The translations under genes were made by a program, and so were the position numbers. 34,902 nt of DNA from Pseudomonadota bacterium (GTDB taxonomy: Bacteria; Pseudomonadota; Gammaproteobacteria; Burkholderiales; Burkholderiaceae_C), in assembly GCA_019351955.1 (NCBI GenBank), contig JABBOE010000025.1:1-34902 (forward strand), given 5' to 3'. Below, in pieces: positions 18,927 to 28,559 of this stretch (position 1 is its first letter; each line of letters opens with the position of its first letter). The notes beneath the pieces are model-generated. The model was not told the DNA's origin. It saw nothing but the letters and a program-made list of their open reading frames with translations, and made no database searches.

Positions 18927-19017
18927 GGCAGGCGCCAAAGCAATCGCACGTTTTGCATCAGGCCGGGACAGCGGCCGGGGCAGGACGGCCGTCACCCCGT
19001 GCACCAAGGAAACCCTA

Positions 19018-20301
19018 ATGCCCACTCGCGTCGATCTGCCTCAATCTTGGCTTGATCCCATCCTGCACCCAGGGATGAAGGGATATCCGCACGCATCGCC
19101 AGCGCTCAGGCGCTCGGAAATCGGCATGCAAGGTTGGGACGTGCTCGCTGGCAATCTGCCACTTCCGTTGGCCGTGATCAAGCAGCGCGAACTCGACCAC
19201 AACATCCGCTGGATGCAGCGGTACTGCGCCGAGAACGCGATTGCCTTGGCGCCACATGGCAAGACAACGATGTCGCCGCAGCTCTTTCAACGCCAACTGG
19301 CGGGCGGCGCATGGGGAATCACCGTGGCCACGGTCCAGCAGCTTCAGGTTGCCATTGCTGCGGGAGCTCTGCATGTGTTGATCGCCAATGAGGTCATCAC
19401 ATCCATTGACTTGCGGGCAATCGTTCAGCTCGAGCGCGAAAACCCGAATCTTCAGATCCTGTTCCTGATCGACTCGACGGAACAGATCGATCTGATCGAA
19501 GCGGTGGATGAGGACCATCCGTTCGATGTGCTTTTGGAAATTGGGTATGCCGGCGGACGCACCGGCTGCAGGACCGAAGAGGCGGCGATGGCGTTGGCCC
19601 GTCAAGCCAGAAGCAGTTCGTGCGTACGACTCGTCGGCATCGAGTGTTACGAGGGGCTCGGCGCTACGGGGGAGGACGGCCACGACCGTGCGTTTGCCCA
19701 TGATCTCATGCGAGTGGTGTCCGATGTGGCGGTGCTCGCCGATCGAGAGAACCTCTTTGACAGCACCACAGTCATCCTGTCCGCTGGTGGCTCGGGGATC
19801 TTCGATCTGGTGGTTCCCGCGCTACGGCAACGTCTGTCGCGTCCAGTGACGGGAATTTTGCGCTCCGGCTGCTATGTCACCCATGATCAAGGCCATTACA
19901 AGCGTTTGGTTTCGGCCGTTGACCGCCGCCTTGGGTGCACCGAGGGCCATGGATTGAAGGCAGCAATGGAGGTATGGGCCACAGTGCAGTCCATCCCCGA
20001 GCCGGACCTGGCTATTCTCGCAGTCGGCAAACGAGACATATCCTTCGACATGGGGTGGCCCCTACCACTTGCCACCTATGCACGCGGGAAAGCGCTGCGC
20101 GTCGAGGCGCCGAAAGGGTGGCAAGTCAGCGGAATGAATGATCAGCACGCCTACCTTCGCGGCGACATGCGATCTTTAGCCGTTGGGGATCGCATTGTTC
20201 TTGGGTTGTCCCACCCGTGTACAACCTTCGACAAGTGGCGATGGATGCCAATCGTCGACGATGACTATCGCGTGGTCGATGCGATCGTCACTTTCTTTTG
20301 A
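19018..20301 (+). CDS. D-threonine aldolase / D-serine dehydratase-like PLP enzyme
   Basis: LPLPLAVIKQRELDHNIRWMQRYCAENAIALAPHGKTTMSPQLFQRQ (PLP-lysine HGKT region); C-terminal ILGLSHPCTTFDKWR metal-binding HxC pattern. ATG 19018 proposed. Confidence 0.87.
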   Translation: MPTRVDLPQSWLDPILHPGMKGYPHASPALRRSEIGMQGWDVLAGNLPLPLAVIKQRELDHNIRWMQRYCAENAIALAPHGKTTMSPQLFQRQLAGGAWGITVATVQQLQVAIAAGALHVLIANEVITSIDLRAIVQLERENPNLQILFLIDSTEQIDLIEAVDEDHPFDVLLEIGYAGGRTGCRTEEAAMALARQARSSSCVRLVGIECYEGLGATGEDGHDRAFAHDLMRVVSDVAVLADRENLFDSTTVILSAGGSGIFDLVVPALRQRLSRPVTGILRSGCYVTHDQGHYKRLVSAVDRRLGCTEGHGLKAAMEVWATVQSIPEPDLAILAVGKRDISFDMGWPLPLATYARGKALRVEAPKGWQVSGMNDQHAYLRGDMRSLAVGDRIVLGLSHPCTTFDKWRWMPIVDDDYRVVDAIVTFF

Positions 20302-20580
20302 TCGCGTGGCTGCAATCGTCCGCAGTTGGCGCGGAGATCAATCGGCCCCGGGGATCGGCTCGAGGCAGGGCCTGATGGTGCCTTCGAACGACACGAAAGC
20401 AGATGCGACCGTGGTCGTTTGGACATGCTCAGTCGGCTACGGCTGATGGGGGCGCGTGGCGCTCAGACCGGACTGAGTCGGGACCTATCGCGACAATCCA
20501 TTTGATTATTTCGGGCGATCGATTAGGCTCGTTTCGAATCTCCTTGGTTCTCCTCTAGCGGCACGCAATGCGTACTTGCC

Positions 20581-20961
20581 ATGATGGTTGCCTTCGCCCT
20601 CGACGCGCTTTTGCTGTTTCACGGTGCTTTCGTCCTGTTCGTCGTAGGCGGCGGTTTGTTGGCGATGCGATTCCGAAAGCTGCTCGGCTGGCACCTCGCC
20701 GCAGCAGCATGGGGCGCAGTTGTTGAAATCAATGGATGGATTTGCCCACTGACATTCCTTGAGAACTGGTTGCGCGTGGCCACTGGTGTCGCTGGTTACC
20801 AGGGCGGCTTTCTCGCGCATTACCTCTTCGCAATGATCTACCCGGATGGTCTCACCCGCCGGATGCAAATCGGGCTGGGAATTGGCGTTGTGCTGGTCAA
20901 CGCCTTCGTGTACGGGTATTTATGGCCAAGGCTTGTGCGAGCACGGCGCCTCAAAGAGTAA
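20581..20961 (+). CDS. DUF2784 family membrane protein
   Basis: LLFHGAFVLFVVGGGLLAMRFRKLLGWHLAAAAWGAVVEINGWICPLTFLENWLR, characteristic of DUF2784. Confidence 0.87.
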   Translation: MMVAFALDALLLFHGAFVLFVVGGGLLAMRFRKLLGWHLAAAAWGAVVEINGWICPLTFLENWLRVATGVAGYQGGFLAHYLFAMIYPDGLTRRMQIGLGIGVVLVNAFVYGYLWPRLVRARRLKE

Positions 20962-21049
20962 GCCAAGCCGGCGCCCTGAGCCGCGACGAGCCATGACGTC
21001 TTTCGGAATTGAGCCCAGATTTCTTCCATGTTTCGTGTATTATCGAAGA

Positions 21050-21412
21050 ATGGAAACACAACAAGCGCTTTCGGCTCTCGCTGCACTGGCCCATGAATCG
21101 CGTCTGCGCGTCTTTCGCACCTTGGTGCAGGCCGGGCCCGCCGGAATGGCGGCAGGACAAATCAGCGAGGCCACGGGCATCGTGCCCTCCTCGCTGTCCT
21201 TTCACCTCAAGGAACTGAACCACGCCTCGCTGGTGTCGTCGCGGCAGGCAGGGCGGTTCGTCATCTATGTGGCGCAGTTTGGCGCCATGAACGCCCTGCT
21301 GGCATTCCTGACCGACAACTGTTGCGGTGGCAACCCCTGCAACACCGTGCGCCCGGCGCCGTGCGCCGCAGCGCAGGCGGTGTCAACCACATTGGAGGAT
21401 TCACGATCATGA
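21050..21412 (+). CDS. arsR: ArsR-family metalloid-responsive repressor
   Basis: Winged HTH ALAHESRLRVFRTLVQAGPAGMAAGQISEATGIVPSSLSFHLKELNHASLVSSRQAGRFVIYV; C-terminal CCGGNPC cysteines; heads the ars cluster. ATG at 21050. Confidence 0.92.
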   Translation: METQQALSALAALAHESRLRVFRTLVQAGPAGMAAGQISEATGIVPSSLSFHLKELNHASLVSSRQAGRFVIYVAQFGAMNALLAFLTDNCCGGNPCNTVRPAPCAAAQAVSTTLEDSRS

Positions 21413-21894
21413 AACGCTTTCACGTGCATATCAGCGTGCCTGCGCTGGACGATGCCGTTCGCTTTTATTCCGGCTTGTTCGGCATTGGCCCCACGGTGTA
21501 CAAGCCGGACTACGCCAAGTGGATGATGGATGACCCGCGGGTGAACTTCGCGATCTCGCAACGCGGCGCCGCGCCCGGGCTCAACCATTTAGGCGTGCAG
21601 GTGGAGTCCGATGAGGAATTGCATGAGATGCAGAAGCGTTTGGAAAGCATGGACGCGGACTACGTTGCGGAGCCAGGCGCCGCCTGCTGCTACGCGCGCT
21701 CCGATAAATACTGGGCCCATGACCCGGTTGGCATTGCCTGGGAAACCTATCACACGCTTGACACGATCCCCATGTTCAATGACGGTGCGGACGAGCATGC
21801 GTGCTGCGTGCCTGCTGCCGATGCCAAGACGACGGGGGCAGATGCTTGCTGCAGCGCCTCTGCCTCAGGCAAGGCTGGCAGCAGTTGCTGTTGA
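21409..21894 (+). CDS. arsI: ArsI/CadI-family vicinal oxygen chelate protein (candidate C-As lyase)
   Basis: FHVHISVPALDDAVRFYSGLFGIGPTVYKPDYAKWMMDDPRVNFAIS...GLNHLGVQVES...ACCYARSDKYWAHDPVGIAWETY; Cys-Cys-rich C-terminal tail; overlaps the arsR stop. Confidence 0.85.
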   Translation: MKRFHVHISVPALDDAVRFYSGLFGIGPTVYKPDYAKWMMDDPRVNFAISQRGAAPGLNHLGVQVESDEELHEMQKRLESMDADYVAEPGAACCYARSDKYWAHDPVGIAWETYHTLDTIPMFNDGADEHACCVPAADAKTTGADACCSASASGKAGSSCC

Positions 21895-21932
21895 GTTTGT
21901 TTACCGCATCCAAGGCAAGACGATAGACAACC

Positions 21933-22469
21933 ATGGATAAGACCTATAACGTCCTGGTGCTGTGCACAGGCAATTCGGCCCGCTCGATCCTGGGCGAAGC
22001 GCTCATCAATACGCTGGGCAAGGGGCGGTTTCGCGCGTTCAGCGCGGGTAGTCACCCCGGTGGGACCGTGAACCCCTACGCAATCGAGCAACTGCGCGCT
22101 ATCGGCTATCCCACCGAAACGCTGCGCAGCAAGAGCTGGGATGAGTTTGCTGCGCCGGGCGCGCCGCACATGGACTTCGTCTTCACCGTATGCGACAAGG
22201 CTGCTGGGGAGATGTGTCCAATCTGGCCTGGCCATCCGATGACGGCGCACTGGGGCTTCGAAGACCCTGCTGCCGTGCAGGGCACTGATGCGGACAAGCG
22301 GCTAGCCTTCGCTCAGGTATTTCGTCAAATTCGCAACCGGGTGCAGAGTTTCGTCGCGCTGCCGCTTGACAAGCTGGACGCGGCGGCCATCAAGCGCGAG
22401 ATCGCGAAGATTGGCCAGATGCCGGTCGAGCAGCAAGAAGACGCACGGAGCGCGACAGACTCAATGTGA
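21933..22469 (+). CDS. arsC: Arsenate reductase, LMW-phosphatase-type
   Basis: VLVLCTGNSARSILGEALIN P-loop; VFTVCDKAAGEMCPIWPGHPMTAHWGFEDPA. Confidence 0.93.
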   Translation: MDKTYNVLVLCTGNSARSILGEALINTLGKGRFRAFSAGSHPGGTVNPYAIEQLRAIGYPTETLRSKSWDEFAAPGAPHMDFVFTVCDKAAGEMCPIWPGHPMTAHWGFEDPAAVQGTDADKRLAFAQVFRQIRNRVQSFVALPLDKLDAAAIKREIAKIGQMPVEQQEDARSATDSM

Positions 22470-22613
22470 CACGCGACGTGGCGCCGCCACTCAGGCTCAC
22501 GTGGCTTCGGAGCCGATCGGCCCCCATGGAACGGGTCGCCAGCTCCTGACTGGTTTTTTCCCTTTGGCCCATCGCCGCAGCTTGCCGACCAAGTCTCTTC
22601 CAACGCCCAACGC

Positions 22614-23921
22614 ATGCTCCTTGCACTCCTTATTTTCATCGCCACCCTTGCATTCGTCATCTGGCAACCCCGTGGCCTGGGCATCGGCTGGAGTGCACTC
22701 GGCGGTGCGGCCGTGGCACTGGCTGCAGGTGTCATTCAGTGGAACGACATTCCGGTGGTGTGGCACATCGTGTGGGATGCCACGTTCACCTTCGTTGGAC
22801 TCATCATCATTTCCTTGCTGCTCGATGAGGCTGGTTTTTTCCACTGGGCCGCACTGCACGTGGCGCGCTGGGGTGGGGGCCGCGGGCGGCTTCTCTTTCC
22901 CCTCATCGTCCTGCTCGGCGCGGTGATTGCGGCCTTCTTTGCCAACGATGGCGCAGCGCTGATCCTCACACCCATCGTGTTGGCCATGTTGTTGGCGCTG
23001 GGCTTCTCGCCCAAGGCGGCGCTGGCATTCGTCATGGCGACGGGGTTTGTCGCTGACACCACCTCATTGCCGCTGGTGATTTCCAATTTGGTCAATATAG
23101 TCAGCGCCGGGTATTTCCAGCTGCCCTTCGACCGCTACGCCAGCGTGATGGTGCCGGTGGACACCGTGGCGCTTGCGGCAACCCTGCTGATTTTGTCTGT
23201 CTATTTCAGGCGCGACATTCCTCGGCACTACGAGATCGCATTGCTCGATGCGCCGAGCAGCGCGATCCGGGATCCGCTGGTCTTCCGTTGGGCCTTCCCC
23301 GTGCTTGGGGTACTGCTTGTGGCCTATTTCGCCACAGCCGCCTATGCCGTGCCGGTGTCTTTCGTTACGGGCATCGCTGCGGCCCTGATGCTGGCGCTGG
23401 CTGGGCGCTGGTGGCGCAGCGGACGGGGTGCGCGTATCGACGTGTGGAAGATCGTGAAGGGAGCGCCTTGGCAGATTGTGCTGTTCAGCCTGGGGATGTA
23501 CCTGGTGGTCTACGGCTTGCGCAACGCTGGACTCACGTTGCTGCTGGCGCATGCGCTGGAATCGGTCGGGCAGCACGGAGTGATGGCAGCGGCGCTGGGA
23601 ACAGGCATCATCAGCGCGGTGCTTTCAGCGGTGATGAACAATATGCCCACGGTGCTGATCGGAGCCTTGGGCATTCATCAAGCTCAGGGTGTGAGCGGGC
23701 CGGTGCGCGAGGCCATGGTGTACGCGAACGTCATCGGCTGCGACCTGGGGCCGAAATTCACCCCCATCGGCAGTCTGGCTACGCTGCTGTGGCTGCACGT
23801 GCTGGCACGCAAGGGCATGACCATCAGTTGGGGTTATTACTTTCGTGTCGGCCTGCTATTGACCACGCCGGTCTTGCTCGCGACCCTCACAGCTCTGGCG
23901 CTGCGCCTGCGCTTGGGGTGA
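22614..23921 (+). CDS. arsB: Arsenite efflux permease
   Basis: 435 aa polytopic protein; [24 protein letters not shown]...[25 protein letters not shown]...[23 protein letters not shown], ArsB motifs. Confidence 0.95.
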   Translation: MLLALLIFIATLAFVIWQPRGLGIGWSALGGAAVALAAGVIQWNDIPVVWHIVWDATFTFVGLIIISLLLDEAGFFHWAALHVARWGGGRGRLLFPLIVLLGAVIAAFFANDGAALILTPIVLAMLLALGFSPKAALAFVMATGFVADTTSLPLVISNLVNIVSAGYFQLPFDRYASVMVPVDTVALAATLLILSVYFRRDIPRHYEIALLDAPSSAIRDPLVFRWAFPVLGVLLVAYFATAAYAVPVSFVTGIAAALMLALAGRWWRSGRGARIDVWKIVKGAPWQIVLFSLGMYLVVYGLRNAGLTLLLAHALESVGQHGVMAAALGTGIISAVLSAVMNNMPTVLIGALGIHQAQGVSGPVREAMVYANVIGCDLGPKFTPIGSLATLLWLHVLARKGMTISWGYYFRVGLLLTTPVLLATLTALALRLRLG

Positions 23922-23952
23922 AACCTTCATTCCACCAAACCCTTCGCACGCT

Positions 23953-24372
23953 ATGATTCGCATGTATCACAACCCCGCCTGCGGCACCTCCAGAAATGTG
24001 CTGGCGCTGATTCGCAACGCCGGCGTCGAGCCCGACGTTATTGAATACATCAAATCTCCGCCTGATCGGGCCACCCTGATTGCATTGCTGAGCGCCATGA
24101 ATATGGCGCCGCGCCAACTGCTAAGGCGCAAGGGCACTCCCTATGATGAGCTTGGGCTGGATGACGCCACCGTGTCCGACGATGCCCTGCTCGACGCCAT
24201 GCTCGCCCATCCGATCTTGATCGAGAGGCCAATCGTCGTCACCGAATATGGCACGCGGTTATGCCGCCCCTCCGAGGCCGTGCTCGACATCCTGCCGCAG
24301 CGGCAACGGGGACCCTTCCGCAAGGAAGATGGCGCCGTCGTGATCGAGGCGCAAAACCAACGCGTGCGCTGA
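23953..24372 (+). CDS. arsC: Arsenate reductase, glutaredoxin-type
   Basis: MIRMYHNPACGTSRNVLALIRNAG...LLRRKGTPYDELGLDD...MLAHPILIERPIVVTEYGTRLCRPSEAVLDIL. Confidence 0.95.
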   Translation: MIRMYHNPACGTSRNVLALIRNAGVEPDVIEYIKSPPDRATLIALLSAMNMAPRQLLRRKGTPYDELGLDDATVSDDALLDAMLAHPILIERPIVVTEYGTRLCRPSEAVLDILPQRQRGPFRKEDGAVVIEAQNQRVR

Positions 24373-25079
24373 AAGCCGTCGGGCGTTGGCTTCTCGTTGC
24401 TCCGATCGACCTGTGAGGCGAACGGCGCGGGAGGGCGGCTTCGCCAGCCGTCAGCTCGATTCGTGCCGTTGCTCATGCTTCCAAATTCCTGTGTCTCTCT
24501 TGTGCATGCGCATATTGCGCACATGACCGCGGAAAGTCGCCATACCGACGCGCCCGATCAGCGGGCTGCCTTGTGAAACGGCAGGCTTCGATCGCACATC
24601 GATGCTCGGCAAGCTTGGGCGCACTGATTGGCTGGATTGATGACCTCACTGCACCCCGCATGCAGGCGCGCACCGTGCCCATGCGCGATCGCGGAGACGA
24701 CTGCGGCTTGAGGGGGCTGCGCGCGGGATGTGCCCTCGATGTACCTGCGTGGGAAGGTCTCATGGTGTTGTAAGCACAAGACACCTGAGACACGCATGGC
24801 TTGGCGAGGCAGCGCTCGCAACTCCGCACATCGCGCCCAGCATAATGACTGCCGCGAGTCTTTGACACTGGGCCTTGATCGGTAAGGAAGGACCATGCCA
24901 CTCGCGGTCGGTTGCCGATGTTTAACGCGCGATCCCTGCGCGACGGCCGCTTGGGGAGGAATCGGCGCTCGGTCACCCGGTAGGTCCCTGCTTCGCGCCA
25001 AATGCGCACGCTCATTCCGCATCGATACCCTAGGATTGGCCCGGCCCACGTTCTTCTGAGCACGATTTTCTCGCACCAA

Positions 25080-28000
25080 GTGAATAAGACCAACGAAATT
25101 CCCTCCGGATTGATCGTGCTTCATGGCAACCGCCTTGAAATGCTGCACGAGCTCGTCTTGCAATGCCAGGCCAAATGGCCGCTGCAACCGTTAGAGGAGG
25201 AAGTTGTCCTGGTGCAAAGCAACGGTGCCGGCGAGTGGTTCAAGGCCACGCAGGCGTTGGCAACCGGGATCTGCGCCGCAAGCAGCATTGAATTGCCGGC
25301 GCGCTTTTTGTGGCGTCTTTATCGCCAGATCCTGGGTCGCGACCGGCTTCCGGGACAGTCTGCGCTCGACAAGAGTCCTCTGACCTGGCGCCTGATGCGT
25401 TTGCTTCCAAGTCTTGTGGACGGGCCCGGGTTCGAGCCGATCAGGGCCTACCTGCGGGACGAAAGCCCAGAGCGGCTGCTGCAACTTGCACAGCATCTGG
25501 CTGATCTGTTTGATCAGTACCAGATCTACCGCGCCGACTGGCTCGATTGTTGGGAGCGTGGCATCGAGGTTACCGTGGATGCTCATGGCCGCAGGCAGCC
25601 CCTGCCTGCACAGGAGTTATGGCAGGCTCGGCTTTGGCGCGCTCTGGTTGATGAACTCGATGCCGAGCAGCGGGCTGCGGTGCGACCAGTGGTGCACCGC
25701 GAAGCTATTGATCGCCTGAAGACGGGCAGCGGTTTCGCTGTGCCCCTGCCGCGCCGCGTCACCCTGTTCGGCCCTTCGACCATTCCTGGCGTGACCCTTG
25801 ATGTCCTTGCCGAGTTGTCCAGCCATGCCCAGGTCATCATCGCCGTTGCGAATCCATGCCGCTACCACTGGGCCGACATCATCGACGGGCGTGAGCTCCT
25901 GCACGCTGCGGCGCGCCGTCATGCGATGCGCGGCGGGCTTGACCTGGCGGCCATCCCGCTGCAGGACATGCACGCCCATGCCCACCCACTTTTGGCCGCA
26001 TGGGGCCGTCAAGGACGGGACTTCATGCGTCAGCTCGATGCCTTCGATGACGCCGAGAGTTCACGCCAGCGTTTTGCATTGCCGCGCACCGACCTGTTCG
26101 ATCTGACCCCAGGGCGCAGCCTGCTTGAGCAGCTGCAGGCTGCGATCCGGGATTTGCTGCCGCTTGACGAGCACCCCAGGGCCCAGGCCAGCGCGCACGC
26201 CGCAGTACCGGAGGCCGACCGCTCGATCGTGTTCAACATCGCGCATAGTGCGCAACGCGAGGTCGAGATTCTGCACGACCAGTTGCTGACGATGCTCGGC
26301 GCGTCGCCCCCACTGCGGCCGCGTGACATCGTGGTCATGGTGCCTGATATCGACGTCTTCGCGCCGTCGATCCGGGCGGTATTTGGGCAATACCCTAGAA
26401 GCGATCCTCGCTACATTCCATTTGATATTTCCGACCTGACTCAGCGCGGGAGCAATCCGCTCATGCTGGCTCTCGAATGGATCCTTGATGTGTCGGCCTG
26501 CCGCGTGACCAGTAGCGAGGTACGCGATCTGTTCGAGGTGCCCGCGATTTCAGCACGCTTTGGCCTGGCTGAGGCTGACAAACCCCAGATGGCGCAGTGG
26601 ATTCATGGCGCCGGAGTCCGGTGGGGTCTCAACGCGCGCCAGCGCGGTAGCCTCGGTCTCGGTGCCTGCGGTGAACAAAATACGTGGACGGCTGGCGTTC
26701 GTCGCATGCTGCTTGGCTATGCGAGCGGAAGCGCCGACGGCTTCAAGGGCATCGAACCCTACGACGAGATTGGCGGGCTCGACGCCACCCTTGTTGGGGT
26801 ACTTGCGGGCTTCATTGATGCGCTCGAGCGTTGGTGGTCGCTTGCCACTGTGCCCATGGCGCCGTCAGCGTGGGCTCAGCGAGCGCGCGATCTGTTGCGA
26901 GACTGGATGGATCCGACCGATGAGCGCGAGCGCCTGACGATAGCAGCGATGCAAGATGCGCTATCTGCTTGGCTCGACGCCTGCGAGAGCTCTGGTTTCT
27001 CGAGCGAAATTCCCCTTGCAGTGTTTCGCGAGGCTTGGCTCGCAGGGCTTGAAGCGCCCGGCGAGTCGGGGCGCTTTCTTGCCGGCGGGGTCACTTTCTG
27101 CAGCCTTTTGCCGCTGCGATCGGTTCCCTTTGAAGTCGTGTGCCTGCTTGGCATGAACGACGGTGACTATCCTCGCGTCGGCAGTCGCAGTGACTTCGAC
27201 CTGATGGCGTTTCCAGGGCTGTACAGGCCAGGAGATCGTTCGCGCCGCGACGACGACCGCTACCTCATGCTCGAGGCGCTGCTTTCCGCGCGGCGCACCC
27301 TGTCGATCAGCTGGAGCGGACGTAGCTCGCGCGACAACAGCGACATTCCACCCGCGGTTCTGGTCGGGCAACTGCGCGACTACCTCGCAGCGGGTTGGGC
27401 CGGAGAAGGTGGAGTCCAGGCCGATCAATCCGGTGAGAAGCTGTTGCAGCAGATCACGACTGTGCATCCGCTTCAGCCATTCAGCCGCCGCTATTTCGAA
27501 GGGGGGCCGCTCAAGACGTGGGCGAGGGAATGGCGAGCAGCGTATCGGCATGACCCGGCGCGTGAGTCGGTGACCGTGCCTGTGTTTGACGACACGGGCG
27601 TGGCGGTGGGGGTCTCGCAACTTGCCCCATTCTTGCGTAATCCGGTGAAAGCCTTCTTTCGGGCGCGGCTCGACGTGTCCTTCGATGTTGACGACGAAGC
27701 GGTGGAAGATGATGAGACGTTCAAGCTCGACGGCCTGCAGCGGCATTCGTTGCTGCAGGAAATCTTGTCAGAGCCATCCATGACTTTGACCCAGGACCCG
27801 CGCCATGTCATTGCGCAACGCGTAAAGCGCGTTATCGGAAGCGGGCGTTTGCCAATGGCTGGGGCCGGGGAATTGATCGCACAGGAGTTGGCTGCAGATG
27901 CATTGCCCATGCTGCAGAGTTGGCGCCATCTTGCGTTGCGCTACGCGACGGCGTCGCCGAAAGTTCCGCTGCGGTTCGAGCATGACGGTGTCGTGTTCGA

Positions 28001-28559
28001 TGACTGGCTCGTCGGGCTGCGCAGCGCCGCGCGTGGTCCGGTGTGGATCGGTATGACAGCTTCGGAGCTGTGCAACGGATCCGATGGCGACCGATGCGTT
28101 GTAAGTGAGAAATTGATCGAGCCGTGGCTGCGAATGCTCGCGGCAACCAGTTGCGGGATCGCGTTCACCGGCTATCTCGTCGGGCGGGACGTCGTGCTCG
28201 AACTGCCTTCGCTGGCGCGCGAGCAGGCGCACCAGAACTTTGACCAGGTTCTCGAGGCTTGGCGCGCCGGCATGGAGCGGCCGTTGCCCTGGGCTGCGCG
28301 CACGGCACTCGCCGAGGTCGAACGGCACGGCCCCCAGCGCATGTACGAAGGCGGCTATCGGGCGCCATTCTGCGATCGCGATGACCCCAGCCTTGCGCGT
28401 ATGTTCCCCGACTTCGATGCCCTGCGCGCTGACGGGCGTTTCGCACATTACGCCGAACTACTCTTTGCACCGCTAAGCGATTGGGCCACGCAGCGGGCTG
28501 GCATCCTCGAGCACACCCGGCTGGCCGCCGACGAAGAGGGCAACGCCGATGGCAAGTGA
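25080..28559 (+). CDS. recC: Exodeoxyribonuclease V gamma subunit
   Basis: SGLIVLHGNRLEMLHELVLQC...VLVQSNGAGEWFK...FCSLLPLRSVPFEVVCLLGMNDGDYPR; precedes recB and recD. GTG 25080 preferred over the ORF-track start. Confidence 0.95.
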   Translation: MNKTNEIPSGLIVLHGNRLEMLHELVLQCQAKWPLQPLEEEVVLVQSNGAGEWFKATQALATGICAASSIELPARFLWRLYRQILGRDRLPGQSALDKSPLTWRLMRLLPSLVDGPGFEPIRAYLRDESPERLLQLAQHLADLFDQYQIYRADWLDCWERGIEVTVDAHGRRQPLPAQELWQARLWRALVDELDAEQRAAVRPVVHREAIDRLKTGSGFAVPLPRRVTLFGPSTIPGVTLDVLAELSSHAQVIIAVANPCRYHWADIIDGRELLHAAARRHAMRGGLDLAAIPLQDMHAHAHPLLAAWGRQGRDFMRQLDAFDDAESSRQRFALPRTDLFDLTPGRSLLEQLQAAIRDLLPLDEHPRAQASAHAAVPEADRSIVFNIAHSAQREVEILHDQLLTMLGASPPLRPRDIVVMVPDIDVFAPSIRAVFGQYPRSDPRYIPFDISDLTQRGSNPLMLALEWILDVSACRVTSSEVRDLFEVPAISARFGLAEADKPQMAQWIHGAGVRWGLNARQRGSLGLGACGEQNTWTAGVRRMLLGYASGSADGFKGIEPYDEIGGLDATLVGVLAGFIDALERWWSLATVPMAPSAWAQRARDLLRDWMDPTDERERLTIAAMQDALSAWLDACESSGFSSEIPLAVFREAWLAGLEAPGESGRFLAGGVTFCSLLPLRSVPFEVVCLLGMNDGDYPRVGSRSDFDLMAFPGLYRPGDRSRRDDDRYLMLEALLSARRTLSISWSGRSSRDNSDIPPAVLVGQLRDYLAAGWAGEGGVQADQSGEKLLQQITTVHPLQPFSRRYFEGGPLKTWAREWRAAYRHDPARESVTVPVFDDTGVAVGVSQLAPFLRNPVKAFFRARLDVSFDVDDEAVEDDETFKLDGLQRHSLLQEILSEPSMTLTQDPRHVIAQRVKRVIGSGRLPMAGAGELIAQELAADALPMLQSWRHLALRYATASPKVPLRFEHDGVVFDDWLVGLRSAARGPVWIGMTASELCNGSDGDRCVVSEKLIEPWLRMLAATSCGIAFTGYLVGRDVVLELPSLAREQAHQNFDQVLEAWRAGMERPLPWAARTALAEVERHGPQRMYEGGYRAPFCDRDDPSLARMFPDFDALRADGRFAHYAELLFAPLSDWATQRAGILEHTRLAADEEGNADGK

